The notes: a model not told the origin generated them from the sequence alone. A stretch of DNA of 64,000 bases from Engraulis encrasicolus (GCF_034702125.1 NC_085875.1:40779770-40843769), one strand, 5' to 3'. Positions 1 through 17,348 are shown, counted from the stretch's first letter. A program made the numbers and translations.

Positions 1-475
1 ACTATTTAACACCAGTCGCAGCACAAGGAAGTATCTGACGGAAGACGCAAAGATTCACCAGACCAGAGCATGTAAATTTATGGTAGTCTTAGTGTGTAGG
101 CTTATGTCTGACAGTTGGGCTAAAAGGAGGGCTATAAAAGGAGGTATCTTTGGTATTGTGCGCCTTCAGATCCAGGAATTTACCGTATCTTACAATAAGA
201 TAGAGAATTAAAAGGCTTTAGCTGTGGGTATGAGGAAGGAATGCTTCATGTGTTGCGTTTCGATGCTGATGGAGCTGTCTGGCAAAGGGAGAACAATTAC
301 AGGCACACAGCCCCCCAAAAATGAACTCGCTTCTTTGCATAGTGTCTGTTAGCTGGGTGGATTTAGAGCAGAACTGTGTCTTTGATTCAGACAGTGTAAG
401 GGTGCCATCTGCTGGTCAAAGAAGTGTGGTGCTACTCTTTCTGTCTGTGTTCTATCTCCGCGTCTCTCTAACTCT
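1..475. other. No gene recognised
   Basis: No conserved coding frame, RNA gene or clear repeat was recognised. An 85-residue reading frame beginning in this stretch and running to 578 crosses into repeat DNA and has no family resemblance that I can see. Confidence 0.4.
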
Positions 476-774
476 CAAGTCAAGTCAAGTCAAGTTTATT
501 GTCAATTTCTTTACATGCACTGGTCATATAAAGAATTTGAAATTGCGTTTCTTGCTCTCCCATGCAGACATAGACTAATCTAGGTAAGGACATAGACAGT
601 ATAGACATAGACAGTACTCATACACGGACATAAGACAGTATGGACATAGACATTGCTCATACAGACATTTAAAGTGCAAGACTGGACAACAGAAGACTTG
701 TAGAGAACATACATTAAGAGGAGGTATTTTGTTGTGCTTTTTCTAAAAGTCCTTTATAGCGTTCTGACATAGTA

Positions 775-1679
775 GGGGAGACCGGGTATGAAAGTAACAT
801 TGTTTTTAGAGCACTCTAAATTACTCTCTAAAATTATTTATTTAAACGCTACACTTCTATAACTTTTCAAATTACAACCTATTTTAATGTCCTATATTAC
901 GTCACATTAAGTCTGAAATCATGTCAAATGCAAAATGTGCACTACTGGGGTAGGTTGTAACACCCATCGGGGTAGGTTGTAACAGCCTATAAATTAATGG
1001 GACTCAATGTGATATGGCAATTTATTTACTCCTTACAAACATCATGAGAACAGAACAATTGCTCACATTAATGTAATTCTATAGAAATTAATTTTCAATG
1101 TAAAAAAATAAGAATACATTTTTTTTGTTACTTTCATACCCCAAAAACTGGACTTTTCCCCATAGCTCCAAGAGAAATTATATCTGTGGCTTGAAATCTT
1201 ACATGGACGATCACAATGACAGTCTGAGGGAACTGAATCACAAAAAAGGCTTATTTTACTGCCCAAGGATGGTTGTAACATTTTCAGAAACTCCTGTTAC
1301 AACCTACCCCAGCAAAGTCATTCATTGTTTAGATAGCTGTATTAGTATGATGTACCAGCAATAGCAAGGGACAGTTACACCATTCATGACTTGAGAAACT
1401 GTAGTTTCACCTGATATAACACATATAACATTATTTACAACAGGAAAGGCCCCAGACCAAAAATTAAAAAAAAATGTTTTTGTTACTTTCATACCTCAAA
1501 ACTTGACTTTTCCCTGTAACTCCAAGAGAAATTGTGTCTGGGGCTTGAAATCTTCCATGGACGATCACAATGACCGTCTGAGGGAACTGAGGGTGTCACA
1601 TGACTCATATCTTATCCCTGATTGTTGGAATTGAGGCTGTTACAACTATCCCTTTGTTACGTTCATACCCGGTCTCCCC
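775..1679. mobile_element. Non-autonomous DNA transposon with about 24-bp inverted ends, nested in the LINE 3'UTR
   Basis: The left end GGGGAGACCGGGTATGAAAG is matched in inverted orientation at 1656-1679, with one mismatch in the 24-bp end. TA flanks both sides (773-774 and 1680-1681), consistent with a TA target duplication. Inside, a block of about 113 bp occurs twice in direct orientation (about 1122-1235 and 1478-1590, sharing CATGGACGATCACAATGAC apart from flanking changes). The motif GGGGTAGGTTGTAAC recurs near 949 and 970 and, inverted, near 1303. There is no transposase frame. The TA site suggests Tc1/mariner, but the family is not established. Confidence 0.7.
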
Positions 1680-1740
1680 TAATAGTAGCATTTGAAGAAA
1701 ATAAATAATTAAAAAAGGTTTATTAAATACACCAGCAGCA

Positions 1741-2160
<420 letters not shown>

Positions 2161-3159
2161 TGTATGTTTTGAGTTAGTGCAGGTTCAGGTTGAAAGTTCA
2201 GTCACAGATGTAGTAGTGCAGGTGGAATGTTTAGTCGCTGATATGGTGGTGGGGATGAGGGGGGGAGCGTTGTCAGTGGCCTGGCTGGCTAGAGGCTGAC
2301 AGTGAAGGGAGAGTGGGTTGAGTGTTCAGTATCTTGATTGCTTGATGCATCGTGCTGCTTGCAAGCCTGGTGGTACGGGAACGGAGGCGCTTGTACCTCT
2401 TTCCAGAGGGCAGGAGGCTGAACAGTTTGTGTGCAGGGTGGCTTGTGTCTTTGATGATCATCAGTGCTTTCCGGGTGAGGCGTACGGTGTAAATGTCCTG
2501 CAGGGAGGGGAGTGGTACTCCAATGATCTTCTTCGCTGTGTTCACAACACGCTGGAGTGTCTTCCTGTTTTTTTCCGTGCAGCTTCCTCCCCACACTGTG
2601 ATGCAGCTGGACACGACGCTCTCTATGGTTCCTCTGTAGAATGTTGTCATGATGGAGGGTGTAGCACTTGCCTTCTTTAGTTTGCGCAAGAACTAGAGAC
2701 GCTGATGGACCTTCTTCGCCAGTGATGTAGTGCTGGTGGTCCAAGAGAGGTCGTCGCTGATGTGCACTCCAAGGAACTTGGTGCTGCTCACTCTCTCCAC
2801 AGCATCACCGTCGATGGTCAGTGGTGGCAGTTGTTTTTGGACCCTCTGAAAGTTGACAACAATCTCCTTGGTCTTGTTGACATTCAGCAGGAGGTTGTTG
2901 TCTTTGCACCATCTGGCCAGCAGGTCTACTTCTTCTCTGTAGTGGGTCTCATCGCCCTTAGTGATGAGGCCCACCAGTGTTGTATCATCCGCAAACTTCA
3001 CTAGATGGTTAGTGCTGTGGGTCGTTGTGCAGTCATGTGTCAGCAGCGTGAATAGCAGGGGGCTGAGAACACAACCTTGCGGAGCCCCCGTGCTCAGGGT
3101 CAGGGTGCTTGAGGTGTTATTCCCTACCCGTACTGCTTGTGGTCTCTTCCTTTCATGCA

Positions 3160-3244
3160 TTCTCTTTCTCTCTCTCTCTCTCTCGCCCTCTCTCGCCCTC
3201 TCTCGCCCTCTCTCTTTTCATCATCACTTCTCTCTCTCTCACTC

Positions 3245-3284
<40 letters not shown>

Positions 3285-3347
3285 ACTCTCTCTCTCTCTC
3301 TCTCCCGCCCCCCTACATCCCTCCCTCTCATCCAATGTACATGTCTC

Positions 3348-3390
<43 letters not shown>

Positions 3391-3392
3391 GC
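3160..3392. repeat. CT microsatellite followed by CTGT tetranucleotide repeat
   Basis: A TC-rich run at 3160-3305 with CGCCCTC and ACTCTC variants is followed by about eleven TCTG units at 3346-3392. It borders the truncated 5' side of the LINE. Confidence 0.9.
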
Positions 3393-3711
3393 CTGTGTGT
3401 CCTTCAATGTCATCTATTGTGTGTCTAATCGTGGGACGTTTGATGTGTCTACTTGACTTTCCCCCTACACCACCATCTGAGATTGAGACTGCAGCAGCAC
3501 TCCTCAGATCACTCCTCCTGCCATGTATCCACATGAGCCATCATTTTGGTTCTCTTTCCTTGACAGTAATTAGACAACTAGATTAGTGATTAATTACCCA
3601 AGACATGAAAAGCTGTCAGATGAATTTTGCAAACTATGAGTATAAAAAACAAAAGGCAGAAAATGAAATGCTGACTACAATATGTAGCTGTATAACGTTT
3701 TAACAGGTTAA

Positions 3712-4132
3712 TAGACCAGGAGCCCAGGGGGGTCAGCCTAGTTGTGGCCATTCCTCAATCAGGGGACCATCTAAAAACAATTTACAACAGGTTCCAAGTG
3801 GTAACCTCACCAACTGATCTAGCCCATTTTTTGGGGTGTCATCATACGGGGGCGTCTGCCGGGGGTAACCCACCACTAAAAATGTCTGGCAGTGGTCATT
3901 TCTCTATCAGGGGACTATGATGAACAATTTACAACAGGTTCCAAGTGGTAACCTCACCAACTGATCTAGCCCATTTTTGGGGTGCCAGTTTTACAGCCCC
4001 CCTGGCCACACCCACCAGAGGGAACCCGGCAGACGTGCTGATCCTCTATCTGGGGACCATACCAGACATCATAGTACCCATAAGAATTGGTAACCTTCCC
4101 AACTAGGCTGACCCCCCTGGGCTCCTGGTCTA
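3712..4132. mobile_element. MITE with about 33-bp inverted ends and TAA target duplication (PIF/Harbinger-like)
   Basis: The left end begins TAGACCAGGAGCCCAGGGGG and its reverse complement closes the element at 4132. The match extends through the following GTCAGCCTAGTTG. TAA lies immediately outside both ends (3709-3711 and 4133-4135), the three-base target duplication expected of PIF/Harbinger elements. Inside, a block of about 55 bp containing CAACAGGTTCCAAGTGGTAA occurs twice in direct orientation (about 3784 and 3926). There is no coding capacity. Family assignment rests only on the target-site length and sequence. Confidence 0.75.
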
Positions 4133-4194
4133 TAAGGAAACAAAAATGTTTTTTAGAGTTAATATAAGGAAGAATATACTTCCATGCAATGTGC

Positions 4195-4221
4195 ACACGC
4201 ACACGCACACGCACACGCGCA

Positions 4222-4308
<87 letters not shown>
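4195..4308. repeat. CA microsatellite
   Basis: It starts with CACACG variants and becomes a pure CA run from about 4227. Confidence 0.95.
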
Positions 4309-4310
<2 letters not shown>

Positions 4311-7300
4311 TTGCCTGTATTTATGTAACAGCTTGAGAGATTTTCACACATCTCACAGGACAGGTGGATTGGAAATCACCCAGAAGGACAATGATCAGGA
4401 AAACAATAAAACTCCCACTTATTCATTTACGTTTTAGGGCTAGACCTTTATCAGTTTTTTGTATTTCAAAATTTATATTGTGTCATATTGTGAGTGCTGA
4501 TTATGTTGTAAACATTTTCTAAGTTGATTGTCTCTTACAAGGTAACCTGGATCTTGCTATATCTACTGTATGTAGTTCTGCACAGCTCCAGCAGGGCGCC
4601 TTTATGAGCTCTTTAGATTAGAACTACAGTACATATGGCAAGTACTTACAACAAAGCTGTGTGCTAAGTCCAGCAAAGATCCTGCAGATGGTGCCACAGT
4701 GCCTTTCATGTACTCAATCAAACCATACCTTTACAGACATATTTACAGCCTATGGTGAAGGGCTGTATGACTATTTCTTTTAACTATACATTACTTTTAC
4801 TGTTACATTAATTATTCTTTTTTGCTTCATTTAGTAGCTTGAAACCAATTTGCTGCATGTGATAGAAAAATCCTGTTTCAGAAACTAAAACCTTACCTGT
4901 ATTCGCTCTGACCTGTAAGGTAACTGCTTCCCTTCACTTTCTCCAACTACATTCTCTGTTGTCTACACATACAGTAGGATATATTACCTCAATATGGCTT
5001 AATGAGTATAATGTGAGTTGGTTAATCACCCTACATACAAAGAGTGTAATGTCAGATGGACATTAGCCTACATTCATGAAAAAGACACCAATGTTATTCC
5101 AGGATATATTATTCTTTATGTGTGTATTTCATTTCATATCCACCCCTGTATTATTTAAATACTACATTATTCATATAAACCACAGATGATTATGAGCATT
5201 TACAGACGTACAGTAAAGGGACACATGGCAAATGTAAGGCGGACTAGGAGTGTAGGAGTGCCAATGAGTGTGTCATTGTTTCCTTGACAGTATGCGTGGG
5301 TGGGACCTTTCTCCATACATTCTGTAGTTGCTGTGGTGGCCATGAGGTACTATTTTATACTTATAGTGTATTATAGCAACACATAAATAGTACAGTGTGT
5401 TTGGCAGATGATGCAGTATTTGCTTTACCATAAAGCCTAAAGGAAACATATACCTTTTTCTTCACCAATACGTTGTGCCATTATCACTCATGAAATTCTA
5501 TGATGACATAACACATAGGCATATACATATATCTTCTAAAAGCTATATTTGTCATACTGGTAAATGTTATCAGGGGACACTCATATGAATTCCTGACTAC
5601 TCCCAGTCCCATACCATAAAAGTCTATAAATAGAGTACATAAGGAGTGTGCTATTGTGAACTCAAAGAGAAAGAATTCTTCTTTCAACTTCAATGAAATT
5701 TCAGTCAACATCCTGGCTATTCATCAAACTTACAGTATTTGCTTTCCCAACGCCTACCATTCACCACAGTGTCATATTTCACTGTAATCATCTCCACCTC
5801 TCCTCTATGTCAGGAGCGTGACGTGGGTTTTCAGGGATTAAGAAAGAAATTCCAAGATGGCATTTCCCCGTAGCTTTCTCTACCTCTATATTTGCCACCA
5901 AAACATGGCCGGCCGTCACCTGAGAAACAGGAGAGTGGTTGCTATGAGACAGGGGACATGGTTTCAAACTCCATTGGAGCTCTTTTTCAAAGCATGGTAA
6001 AAGCCATTTAAATGTAGCTTACCTAGTTTGCATATATAAATCTTTTCTGACATGTGATTTTAAGGGATAGCACTTTGGCAATTGAAACTGACTGGATTGA
6101 TGTTATTTGTTTTGTTTTTTTCCTAATCCCTTCGAACAGTACAGTAGTAACAAAGTGATTATTACTAATATAAACAAAGAAGCACATGCATAATTTGAAA
6201 AGATATAAAATAAAATGCATAACATTTTGGAAAAGAGTTCTTTGCATGTAGTAAAATCACCAGACCATACCTTGCCTTGTCTGGTATCCATGGCAACTAG
6301 GCGACTGTCATGCTGTAGGGCTGTGTACACAAGGGATCCACGGCACTCGCTACACCCGGCTGCATTCTTCTGTCACCCACACCTCAGCACACCGTAGTCA
6401 CCTGGCCTGTTATTGAAACAATCACATCAAAGTATTTACCCAACCCGACAACCATTTAAACAGTTTCATGTTTTTTAATGCAAAAGACAAGACATAAAGG
6501 TGTATGCTGACTTGAAGGTTTTCAGCTTTAACCCATGAAGACAAGGCATTATAAATTTGCTGTTATCAGAATGGAAATGACCAAGTCGTAGTGGTTTACT
6601 AAAGGCCTTGTGCTATGTCATAGCATTGTAGCACTGTGGTGGTTAACTTTTCAATTACTACAGGTATTACAGTGTGCCACTGGAGGTACGGCGTGCATTA
6701 AGGGGCTACTCTAGCATTTCACTTCAAGTCTGCACTAACATCCTACAAAAGGCAGATTTTAATAGGCACACAGGTGGCTGGAAGCTCAAGCAGTCTTCAG
6801 TCTGTTCATTTAAGTTTGTTGGGTGCTCTTGGATATCGGGGATCAGTTCATGTAGAGAGAAGAGTTCATCCAGGCACTCCAAAATAAGGTGTCCAAACGG
6901 GAAGTTACATTAAAAAGCCTTTAATGGTACTGGGCTGGGGTTACATTAAAAAGCAGACATGTTTCGACCTCTCCAGTTCTTCATCAGGGCTAGGTTCACC
7001 ATTGAAAAGAAAGGCCTCCCTTAAATAGTGATATCACCACATGTGACCCATTACGCACTACACACATTTGCGCACACCATAGACAGCAAAGATTAAAAAA
7101 TAGCCTGGGGTAATAAGTGATGCCACAGAAAAGAATGGCAGATTTTGGAAAGGCAGATTTTAGTGCTTGGCGTCACACTCAACAACACCTGGACTGGTAT
7201 TCTGGCATACAGGGCATTTCCCAGTGGGCCAACAGTTGTCAGGGGTCGATGTTTGTGTCTTCTTAGAGCGGCCTTCTTTGGTCCCTGCCCAAACCAGCAC

Positions 7301-8140
7301 TCTGTGCCTCCTTCTTTCCACAGTTCAGTGGGCTAGATGTGGACACCTGGCCTTTAGAAAGTGAAAGTCTGTTGCATTCACTATCTAGGAGGCAGCAATA
7401 AACCATTTTATATTAGGCCTATGTAGGTTCGGTAGGGCCTAGTTGTTGAAAAATCACCTGATTTACGGTAGTTAAAAAAAGATAGAACCAATGTTCCATT
7501 ATTGTAACTGGGGACTTCTAATTGCTGTCTTCTAAAGTGTGCTTTAACATTTTGTACATATTCAGGCTGAACAGTCAACAGTTGTTGTGCATGGCTGAAC
7601 GTCAACCAAACCCCACCCCAGTTTGTTTAATGCAGCTTGTTCATTTATAATCTCATCATTATCACGTAATGGAGGCATCCAGGTGCAATTCAAAGGACGG
7701 TGCTGTTTAGGACATCTTAAAATATAGTCTGACTAACGTACGCACCTGAAGACTCTTAATTAACCAAAGAGGGATTGTGATGTTAGACCGTAACTATTCC
7801 AACACCTTTCTTAATAGAGGGATCAGAAACTGAAAGAACCTTCCGAGAAGTTTGGACATGGAAGAATCCAGAGAAGCCATGGTAACAATGTATGCCTATT
7901 GCGACATCACATGATAGACTTGAGCCAACATGTTTTGTGTATTTTGATACAAGTGGGTGTGCCTAGTGCTGGTGTGCTGTAGGTGTGGCACTCCAGCAGG
8001 CAAGCAGGGTGTGTGTGTGTCTGTGTGAGTGTGTGTGAGTGTGTGTGTGTGCGTGTGTGTGTCTGAGCGCAAAGGTGTACCATTGTACGCAACATCGAAG
8101 GGGGAGGTGACAAAGGTGGTGTGGCAGGGAGAGGTGGACA
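4309..8140. other. Non-coding stretch upstream of lgals3
   Basis: No exon, RNA gene or conserved frame was recognised. The segment is mostly AT-rich unique-looking DNA with a short GT run near 8009-8060. A fragment around 6890-7010 containing GTTTCGACCTCTCCAGTTCT and CTTCATCAGGGC resembles a phrase that recurs near 35320-35352, so it is probably part of a dispersed repeat. Confidence 0.4.
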
Positions 8141-8144
8141 AGTG

Positions 8145-8150
8145 TATAAG
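8145..8150 (+). promoter_or_regulatory. lgals3: TATA-like box upstream of lgals3
   Basis: GTATAAGA lies about 30 bp before the likely start of the first non-coding exon. Its position relative to the exon 1 donor at 8245 fits a core promoter, but the transcription start is not defined by sequence alone. Confidence 0.4.
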
Positions 8151-8174
8151 AGAACCCCACCCTGAAATTCCTCC

Positions 8175-8244
8175 CTGTCTGTCTGTGTCTTCCAGCTAAG
8201 GAGAACACAACTTGCCGACCTCCAAATCCACGCACTCAGCACAG
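8175..8244 (+). other. lgals3: lgals3 exon 1 (5'UTR), approximate start
   Basis: A good splice donor (ACAG followed by GTAAGA) closes this segment at 8244. It contains no in-frame ATG linked to the galectin frame, so it would be a purely non-coding first exon, as in other LGALS3 genes. The 5' boundary is a guess taken from the TATA-like box. Confidence 0.45.
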
Positions 8245-8250
8245 GTAAGA

Positions 8251-9355
8251 GCACTGCTGTTCTGCATGCCAGTCTATAGTAGGCTTGCTTAAAGGCCATC
8301 TAAGACAACACTGTGTGTGAAAAAGACTTTAGTTGATGAGTGGCTGGCTCTCCAGTATCTGCCTCACAGGGACATTCAAATGGGATTCAGACAGATCCAG
8401 GAAGTGTAGCCATTTTAAACGTAGCAAGTGATCTATGGAGCGAGGAGAGATTTAAACTCTTAAGACCAAGGCCCTGATATAAATTCGCTGTTACCAGAAC
8501 GTCAATGACCAAGTCATCATGTATTAAGACACTCTGTATAATGTCGCAGAAGTAAATGTAAAGTAGATGTAAAGTTGTTTCAGTACTACACGGTTCCACT
8601 GGACATTATGGGACTACCAGACAGAACTGTGGTATACAGTATAGAACACTTTAAAGCCTGCTGAAAACCACTGGATAGTTGTGATATAAATATCTGCATT
8701 TAAAATTGCCCATACACGAAATGGCTTGCCAGGCTTAGGTCTTCTTGATGCCCTGAAGAAGGCTCAAGTAGCTATGCATGGGCAATTAAAAAAAAACATT
8801 CCAATCTATTGATGTACCTTGATCAGGAAAGCTTTTTTCCTATTTACTTTTAAAAAAAACTTAATTTAAAAACCTTGGATCGAAGAGTACCAGGTGAAGA
8901 TTTACTGTTTGTTGCATTTTTCCAAGGGACTGAGGATGTTGTTCATTATAAACCCTTGCTAATGCTTCCTACTGGTGAAGAATTGCATTGTGTTTGTGAA
9001 GTGTTGCCCAACAGGTTTAATAGAAATACTTTTGCTTTTCTGAATGCAAGCTCCATATTTCATCATTTGTTTAAACAGTCTAATCCCTAATAATAAAGAT
9101 TGGGTTCACCCATCGTGAACTCATGCACACAGTAGATCCGTTTGGACTCGGTGAACCTGACAGAGGTCTCAGAACTGGTTCCTCTCACGCTCATGATGTG
9201 TTTGGGTGGAGTGGAAATATTTGGTTCTGACTCATGTCCATGGGAATCCCACAGAAGCCGCACAACTCCCAGTGTTAGGTGTCAGATGCACTGAGAAGAA
9301 TAATGCTTCATGCAGCGCGTGACCACACCTTTGTCCAAAACATCATAACAATGTG

Positions 9356-9357
<2 letters not shown>
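8251..9357 (+). other. lgals3 intron 1
   Basis: No conserved sequence was recognised. A 71-residue frame at 8875-9090 is open but matches no family known to me. A phrase near 8735-8790 (TGCCCTGAAGAAGGCTC) looks like a dispersed repeat. Confidence 0.35.
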
Positions 9358-9423
<66 letters not shown>

Positions 9424-9431
9424 TCCCTCTT
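9358..9431 (+). repeat. CT microsatellite next to the lgals3 microexon acceptor
   Basis: A nearly pure CT run of about 70 bp ends some 20 bp before the CAG acceptor at 9449-9451. It is therefore part of, or directly adjoining, the polypyrimidine tract of that splice site. Confidence 0.9.
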
Positions 9432-9456
9432 TTTGTTTCTCTGATTTGCAGGTGAT

Positions 9457-12881
<3,425 letters not shown>

Positions 12882-13194
12882 ACTCTAGAGATATGATGGG
12901 AGTGCACCAGGCTTCAGTACCAAGGGATATTGTGAATTAGTTATTTTATCTGAGATAAGTCTTAAGGGTCAAACAGGGGGAAATTTAGATTAATTCAGAT
13001 TAATTTACTTACATTCCTTCAGATTCACTCAGGTGTAAGATGTAGTATACCATGTGCTCTGAAAGGCTTATTTTTACATAAATACAATCATCAATAGCTT
13101 ATTGTTGTATCCATTCCATATCATATTCATATTCATATTCATAGTTTATATTTTCACTGATGTCAAACATGTCAATATGTGTTTGTATTGTATA

Positions 13195-13200
13195 AATAAA
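13195..13200 (+). terminator. lgals3: lgals3 polyadenylation signal
   Basis: AATAAA lies about 315 bp after the stop codon and is the first canonical signal in the 3'UTR. Confidence 0.7.
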
Positions 13201-13209
13201 TGGCAAACC

Positions 13210-16200
13210 ACCTACCAGACAGAGGACTTTTTTGTGACAGCATCAGAACATACCTCTTCTCACCTCTAGATGGTAGTGTTCTCCCATCAGCAACAGGTTT
13301 GGTGACAGCTTCCAAAACTGTCTTCACAGTTAGGCCTATTGGAAATAAAACAAATAGAACAATATTCTTTTGAATCTGTGAACACTGACTTTCCGCATGT
13401 GTTTTGAATGATGGGGGATTGGATAGTTATGGAACCACATAACTGCACTTTTCTCTGAGAAATGTTTTTTTAAATTTCAAGTTAAATATACACATTTTCA
13501 CTATGAATAACTATTATTTTAATTTTGAGGCAGGAATTTAAAATGTTAGTTGTAAACATAGGAATGCATGTATTCATTAATCTAAGCAAAAGAATGTAAC
13601 TATGAAGCATATGCATGCTGCCACTGAAGAGGGGCCCAAAAGCCTGCTGTTCCAACAGCCTGGCCAATCTGCCTGTTCCCTGCATGCCCCAAATGCATTG
13701 CCATAGGGGGAATTGTGTGACTTAATACGAAGGCCCTACTACAGTACAATGAGGACAATGGTCCTTTATACTTGAAGTCTAAGAAGAGTTCAACATTCCC
13801 CATCTGGGCACGGCTGGTCTTTGTTAGTAGGTTGTTCAAGGGTGGGCCTAATTTGCTTAGAATATGTCTCTTGTCTGTGATGGACTTGAGGTGGGACTAC
13901 ACAGGGAAACTGTGATATGACTCTGGTACCATTCATGTGCACAGCATCATATTTTTAACACTATGGTCATAAGCTATGACTCCATTCTCAAATCCATGTC
14001 ATGTTGACACAAGCAATTTATGCTATTCAATTGCAGGGGGAGCACAGCAGCCATACAGTATAAAGCAACTCTGCACTAGTCAGTTAGGTTATGCATTATT
14101 AATGGCCTAACAGTTGGCACGCTGCTAAAGGTTTGATGGAAACTGATCCTGAACTTCAATTATTAACTAGACTAGACCTTTACTACTCTGTGGAAATCAT
14201 TAAGTAGCCTATTCACCAATAGGTAAAATGAGTCCAATAAAGACTGATCACAGATATGAAGGAAAGACTTACGCTGATAATAAATGGATATAATATTGTT
14301 AATCCAAGGTCACATCCTCACAGATGGCTTCCCAATTTGGTTTTGACAGCAGGTGACTGATGGTGGGGTGACAAGCTGCACCTTCCTCAAAACTGCAATG
14401 GTGGCAACAGTTATTCGGTAGAGTTAAACCCAGGCCTATAGGTTTTGTACCTTCACATACTTCAATCTGTGACACGGTGAGAGACATGTAGGCTATTGGG
14501 CTTTTTGGGCTATTTTACTGTGAAGCACTATCGACCTAGCTCTATGCAGATAACATTTTGTGGATTTTTGCCAATGAACGTGCCTTTGCATACGTCACGA
14601 CGCTGCGCTCTATATGAAGCCCATGCTAGCTACGTAGAGAGCTGTTTGCAACCCAAGGAGCAGGTCATCGATGCACTAGGAGGCAGAGCAAAGACTCTGG
14701 CATATCCTGAAATACAAGGACCATATTTTCTTTGTCATGGTCAGGATAAAAGAAGAAGGTCTGCACAGTCGTTTGAGCGTGTCGGGTGAAGAAGATTTTG
14801 GACACTGAATTGATTCTGAGCTACTTCTTCCTCAGGTCAGCTTGACTAGGAACATCATTGCTTTGAGTTAGCTTTGGCTATCATTTCTTCATCACTCAAC
14901 CTCCGTGAACAATCAACCCAGTCACGTTGTAATGCTCGATGTATGGTGTCAAATATTAAGGGGTTATTGTATTTGTGGTATGGAATGCAAGCAATATTTC
15001 TGGCGTTAGATGTCTGACATCAAGGGCGGACTGCAGGCTTTAGGCTCGAGTGAGTTGTTTGCAAGTGAGCTAAGCAACTAGAACTAGCCTCAGGACCACA
15101 GGAAAAACTCAGCCAAGTTGGAACTGTAAAAGCTAACTGCTATAACTAGCCTTTAAGATAGTTAGCAAGATGGTCAACAGTCCAAATTGCAGGGCGCGGT
15201 AACGTTGACTGGTAAAACATGTGGACAGTGAAATCACCCGTATAAAACGTTGTGTAAAATGTGCAGATTCAACGTGACAAATGCCTTGCGTTCCCCCTCA
15301 ACATCGTATGTCTACTCGCACAGCCCATCGAGGTAGGGTGGCTAACGTCTACTTTTTGGTGTTATTATCGTAGTCATAAGCTTTCACTAAGCTCTGTTGT
15401 GTTTATCGAGGTGTTTGATGTTGGTAGATGGCATTATTGCCACTGTTTGAAGCATGTCTGCTTTGATGCTTGTCTTGTGTCATATGTTTTGAATATTCGA
15501 GAGCTAAATGCAGCAGTATCACCCCAGTATAGAAGGAGTAGAGTCTGGTGACAAGACCCAAATGTGTCTTGACGTCGAGCAGCCTTGCATGTACTGCCTT
15601 AATTGAATAACGTTAACTTCTATTCTGTCATGTTTGCCTCTTGGATGACATTTTATAATTAGAAATATTGGGAACTTCACCTATTTGGCGTTGGATATTG
15701 TCCATAGCCATTCATGAATGTAGAATAGGATGGCTACTAGGACTGTCTTTGGGATCACTCTGCGTGTGTACTTTTGAGGACAATTTAACAGGGAATAATT
15801 GAACCAAAACGGAGGACAATTTAATCAAATATCATATTGGTATCATTGGGATGTTGTTCAGTATGCAGAAGTCTGTTGAATCAGGTCAGAGCACAGAACA
15901 CGGCATGCGCTGGTCTGTGTCCCGTGGGAGTTTAGACCGCAGTGTTCTTCCTTCGTGCACTTCCTCGTTCGAACTCAGGCCAGCCATCATGCGCCACCCA
16001 GTCGGGCTCGCACGTAACCAAAATTAGTTTATGGCACTTCAAAGTCACGCTTTCACACAGACACCCTTGTTTACCGTCCACTGGGCCCTGAACTTTGTAT
16101 GCGTTTACCTTCGCTGTCTGGCGTAGAGACCGACATTACCTTGGAAACCAGTGGCTCAATGACTGGGTGCTTAAAAAGGTGACATGTTTTGTAAATCAAA

Positions 16201-17347
16201 ACAACTGCCTGTTATGGGCTGCCAGACTCTATTGTGTAGACAGGCTCTCCTCTCAGGTCGCACTTTAGGAGGTATTGGGCCAAACTTTGAACTTTAAGCA
16301 TGGTTTGTGATTAACTAAGTCAATTGACTCAATAAGCTCAACTTTGCAGTCTTCCACTCTATGGTTCCAGGATTTGGATGGGCAAATTTAGACAGATAGA
16401 CTAATGTTTTTTTCAGTACTTTTTATAATGTCCCTTTCTACCACAGAGCGTTGTAAAGATTGACATTTAGCTCATAAAAGAAAGATTTAATGACCTGCTT
16501 GAAGTAGCTTCATTTAAAAGTTAAATTCTCGCCCCTTTTTCACGTAAAGCTGCCCATTGCAGATGCTTTGAGCTCATGCATTCAACATTGTGCATAATTC
16601 ATAAATGATTCGTAAGTTAAAGCCTATGTTGCAACTCCTAATCAGTTCTTCTCTCGGCTTTGGTTGCCAAACTGTGTTTTCAATCAGTGTTTGCTCATCC
16701 CCTGCAAATGTTACAGCGTGGCGAGTAATTGACATTTCTGGTAATCTGTAAATACTTGGCAGACCCTTTTTTGGCAAATCAAACCTTTTGTTTGTTTGGA
16801 GCTGTTGAGGTTTCAAATCCATCTCCACCCCTCACGACCAACCTGTGCGTGTGTGAGTGTGCGTGCATATTTGGTTTTGTTTGTTTTCAGTGTCTTGTTT
16901 TTCAGGAATGATCCCTCCCTCCTCTGTTTTTTGAGGTCTTTAAATATACACGACGGCCTTGCATTTCCGCACAGCACAGCCGGTAACAAAAATTGCGACC
17001 CCCGTGAGGTTCGTCTTATTTTTTTGCTGTTGTCAGGCCTGCCTGCCTGCCCTGAGCCGCCACCTGTTTCTGGCGCTGCAAAAGAGGTTGTTCCCATTTG
17101 ACAGCTGGGTTTACTGTCCCCCGGCCCCACCGCCAAGCCATGGGAAACCTGTTTGGCCACTCTGCAAATGAGGCCCTTTCCCAGCATCCAGGGGTGTATT
17201 TGTCGAAACCATAGATTGCAATGCAATTACCCATTGGCAACTACCCAAGTAGCTAACTGGCTATCAGCTACGCTTTCGAGAAACGCATCCCAGAATACCG
17301 TAGTTTGGACCTCAAGGGAAGGATGTTGGCCCTCTTGGAACTACCTA
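13210..17347. other. Intergenic DNA; possible fbxo34 promoter region
   Basis: No coding exon was recognised. Between about 14560 and 16140 the CpG content rises locally (for example ACGTCACGACGCTGCGCTCT near 14594 and the stretch 15900-16020), and donor-like CAG-GTCAGC occurs at 14836. This could hold the fbxo34 first exon, but nothing in the sequence fixes a transcription start. The region between lgals3 and fbxo34 is where DLGAP5 lies in human; I see no trace of it. Confidence 0.3.
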
Positions 17348-17348
17348 T

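Noticed and set aside
8875..9090. 71-residue frame as a separate small gene
   Set aside because: It lies in lgals3 intron 1 with no recognisable family and no supporting splice or promoter signals; kept only as an open frame.
14496..14789. 97-residue frame as fbxo34 or dlgap5 first coding exon
   Set aside because: No similarity to either protein that I can recognise and no clear splice donor in phase.
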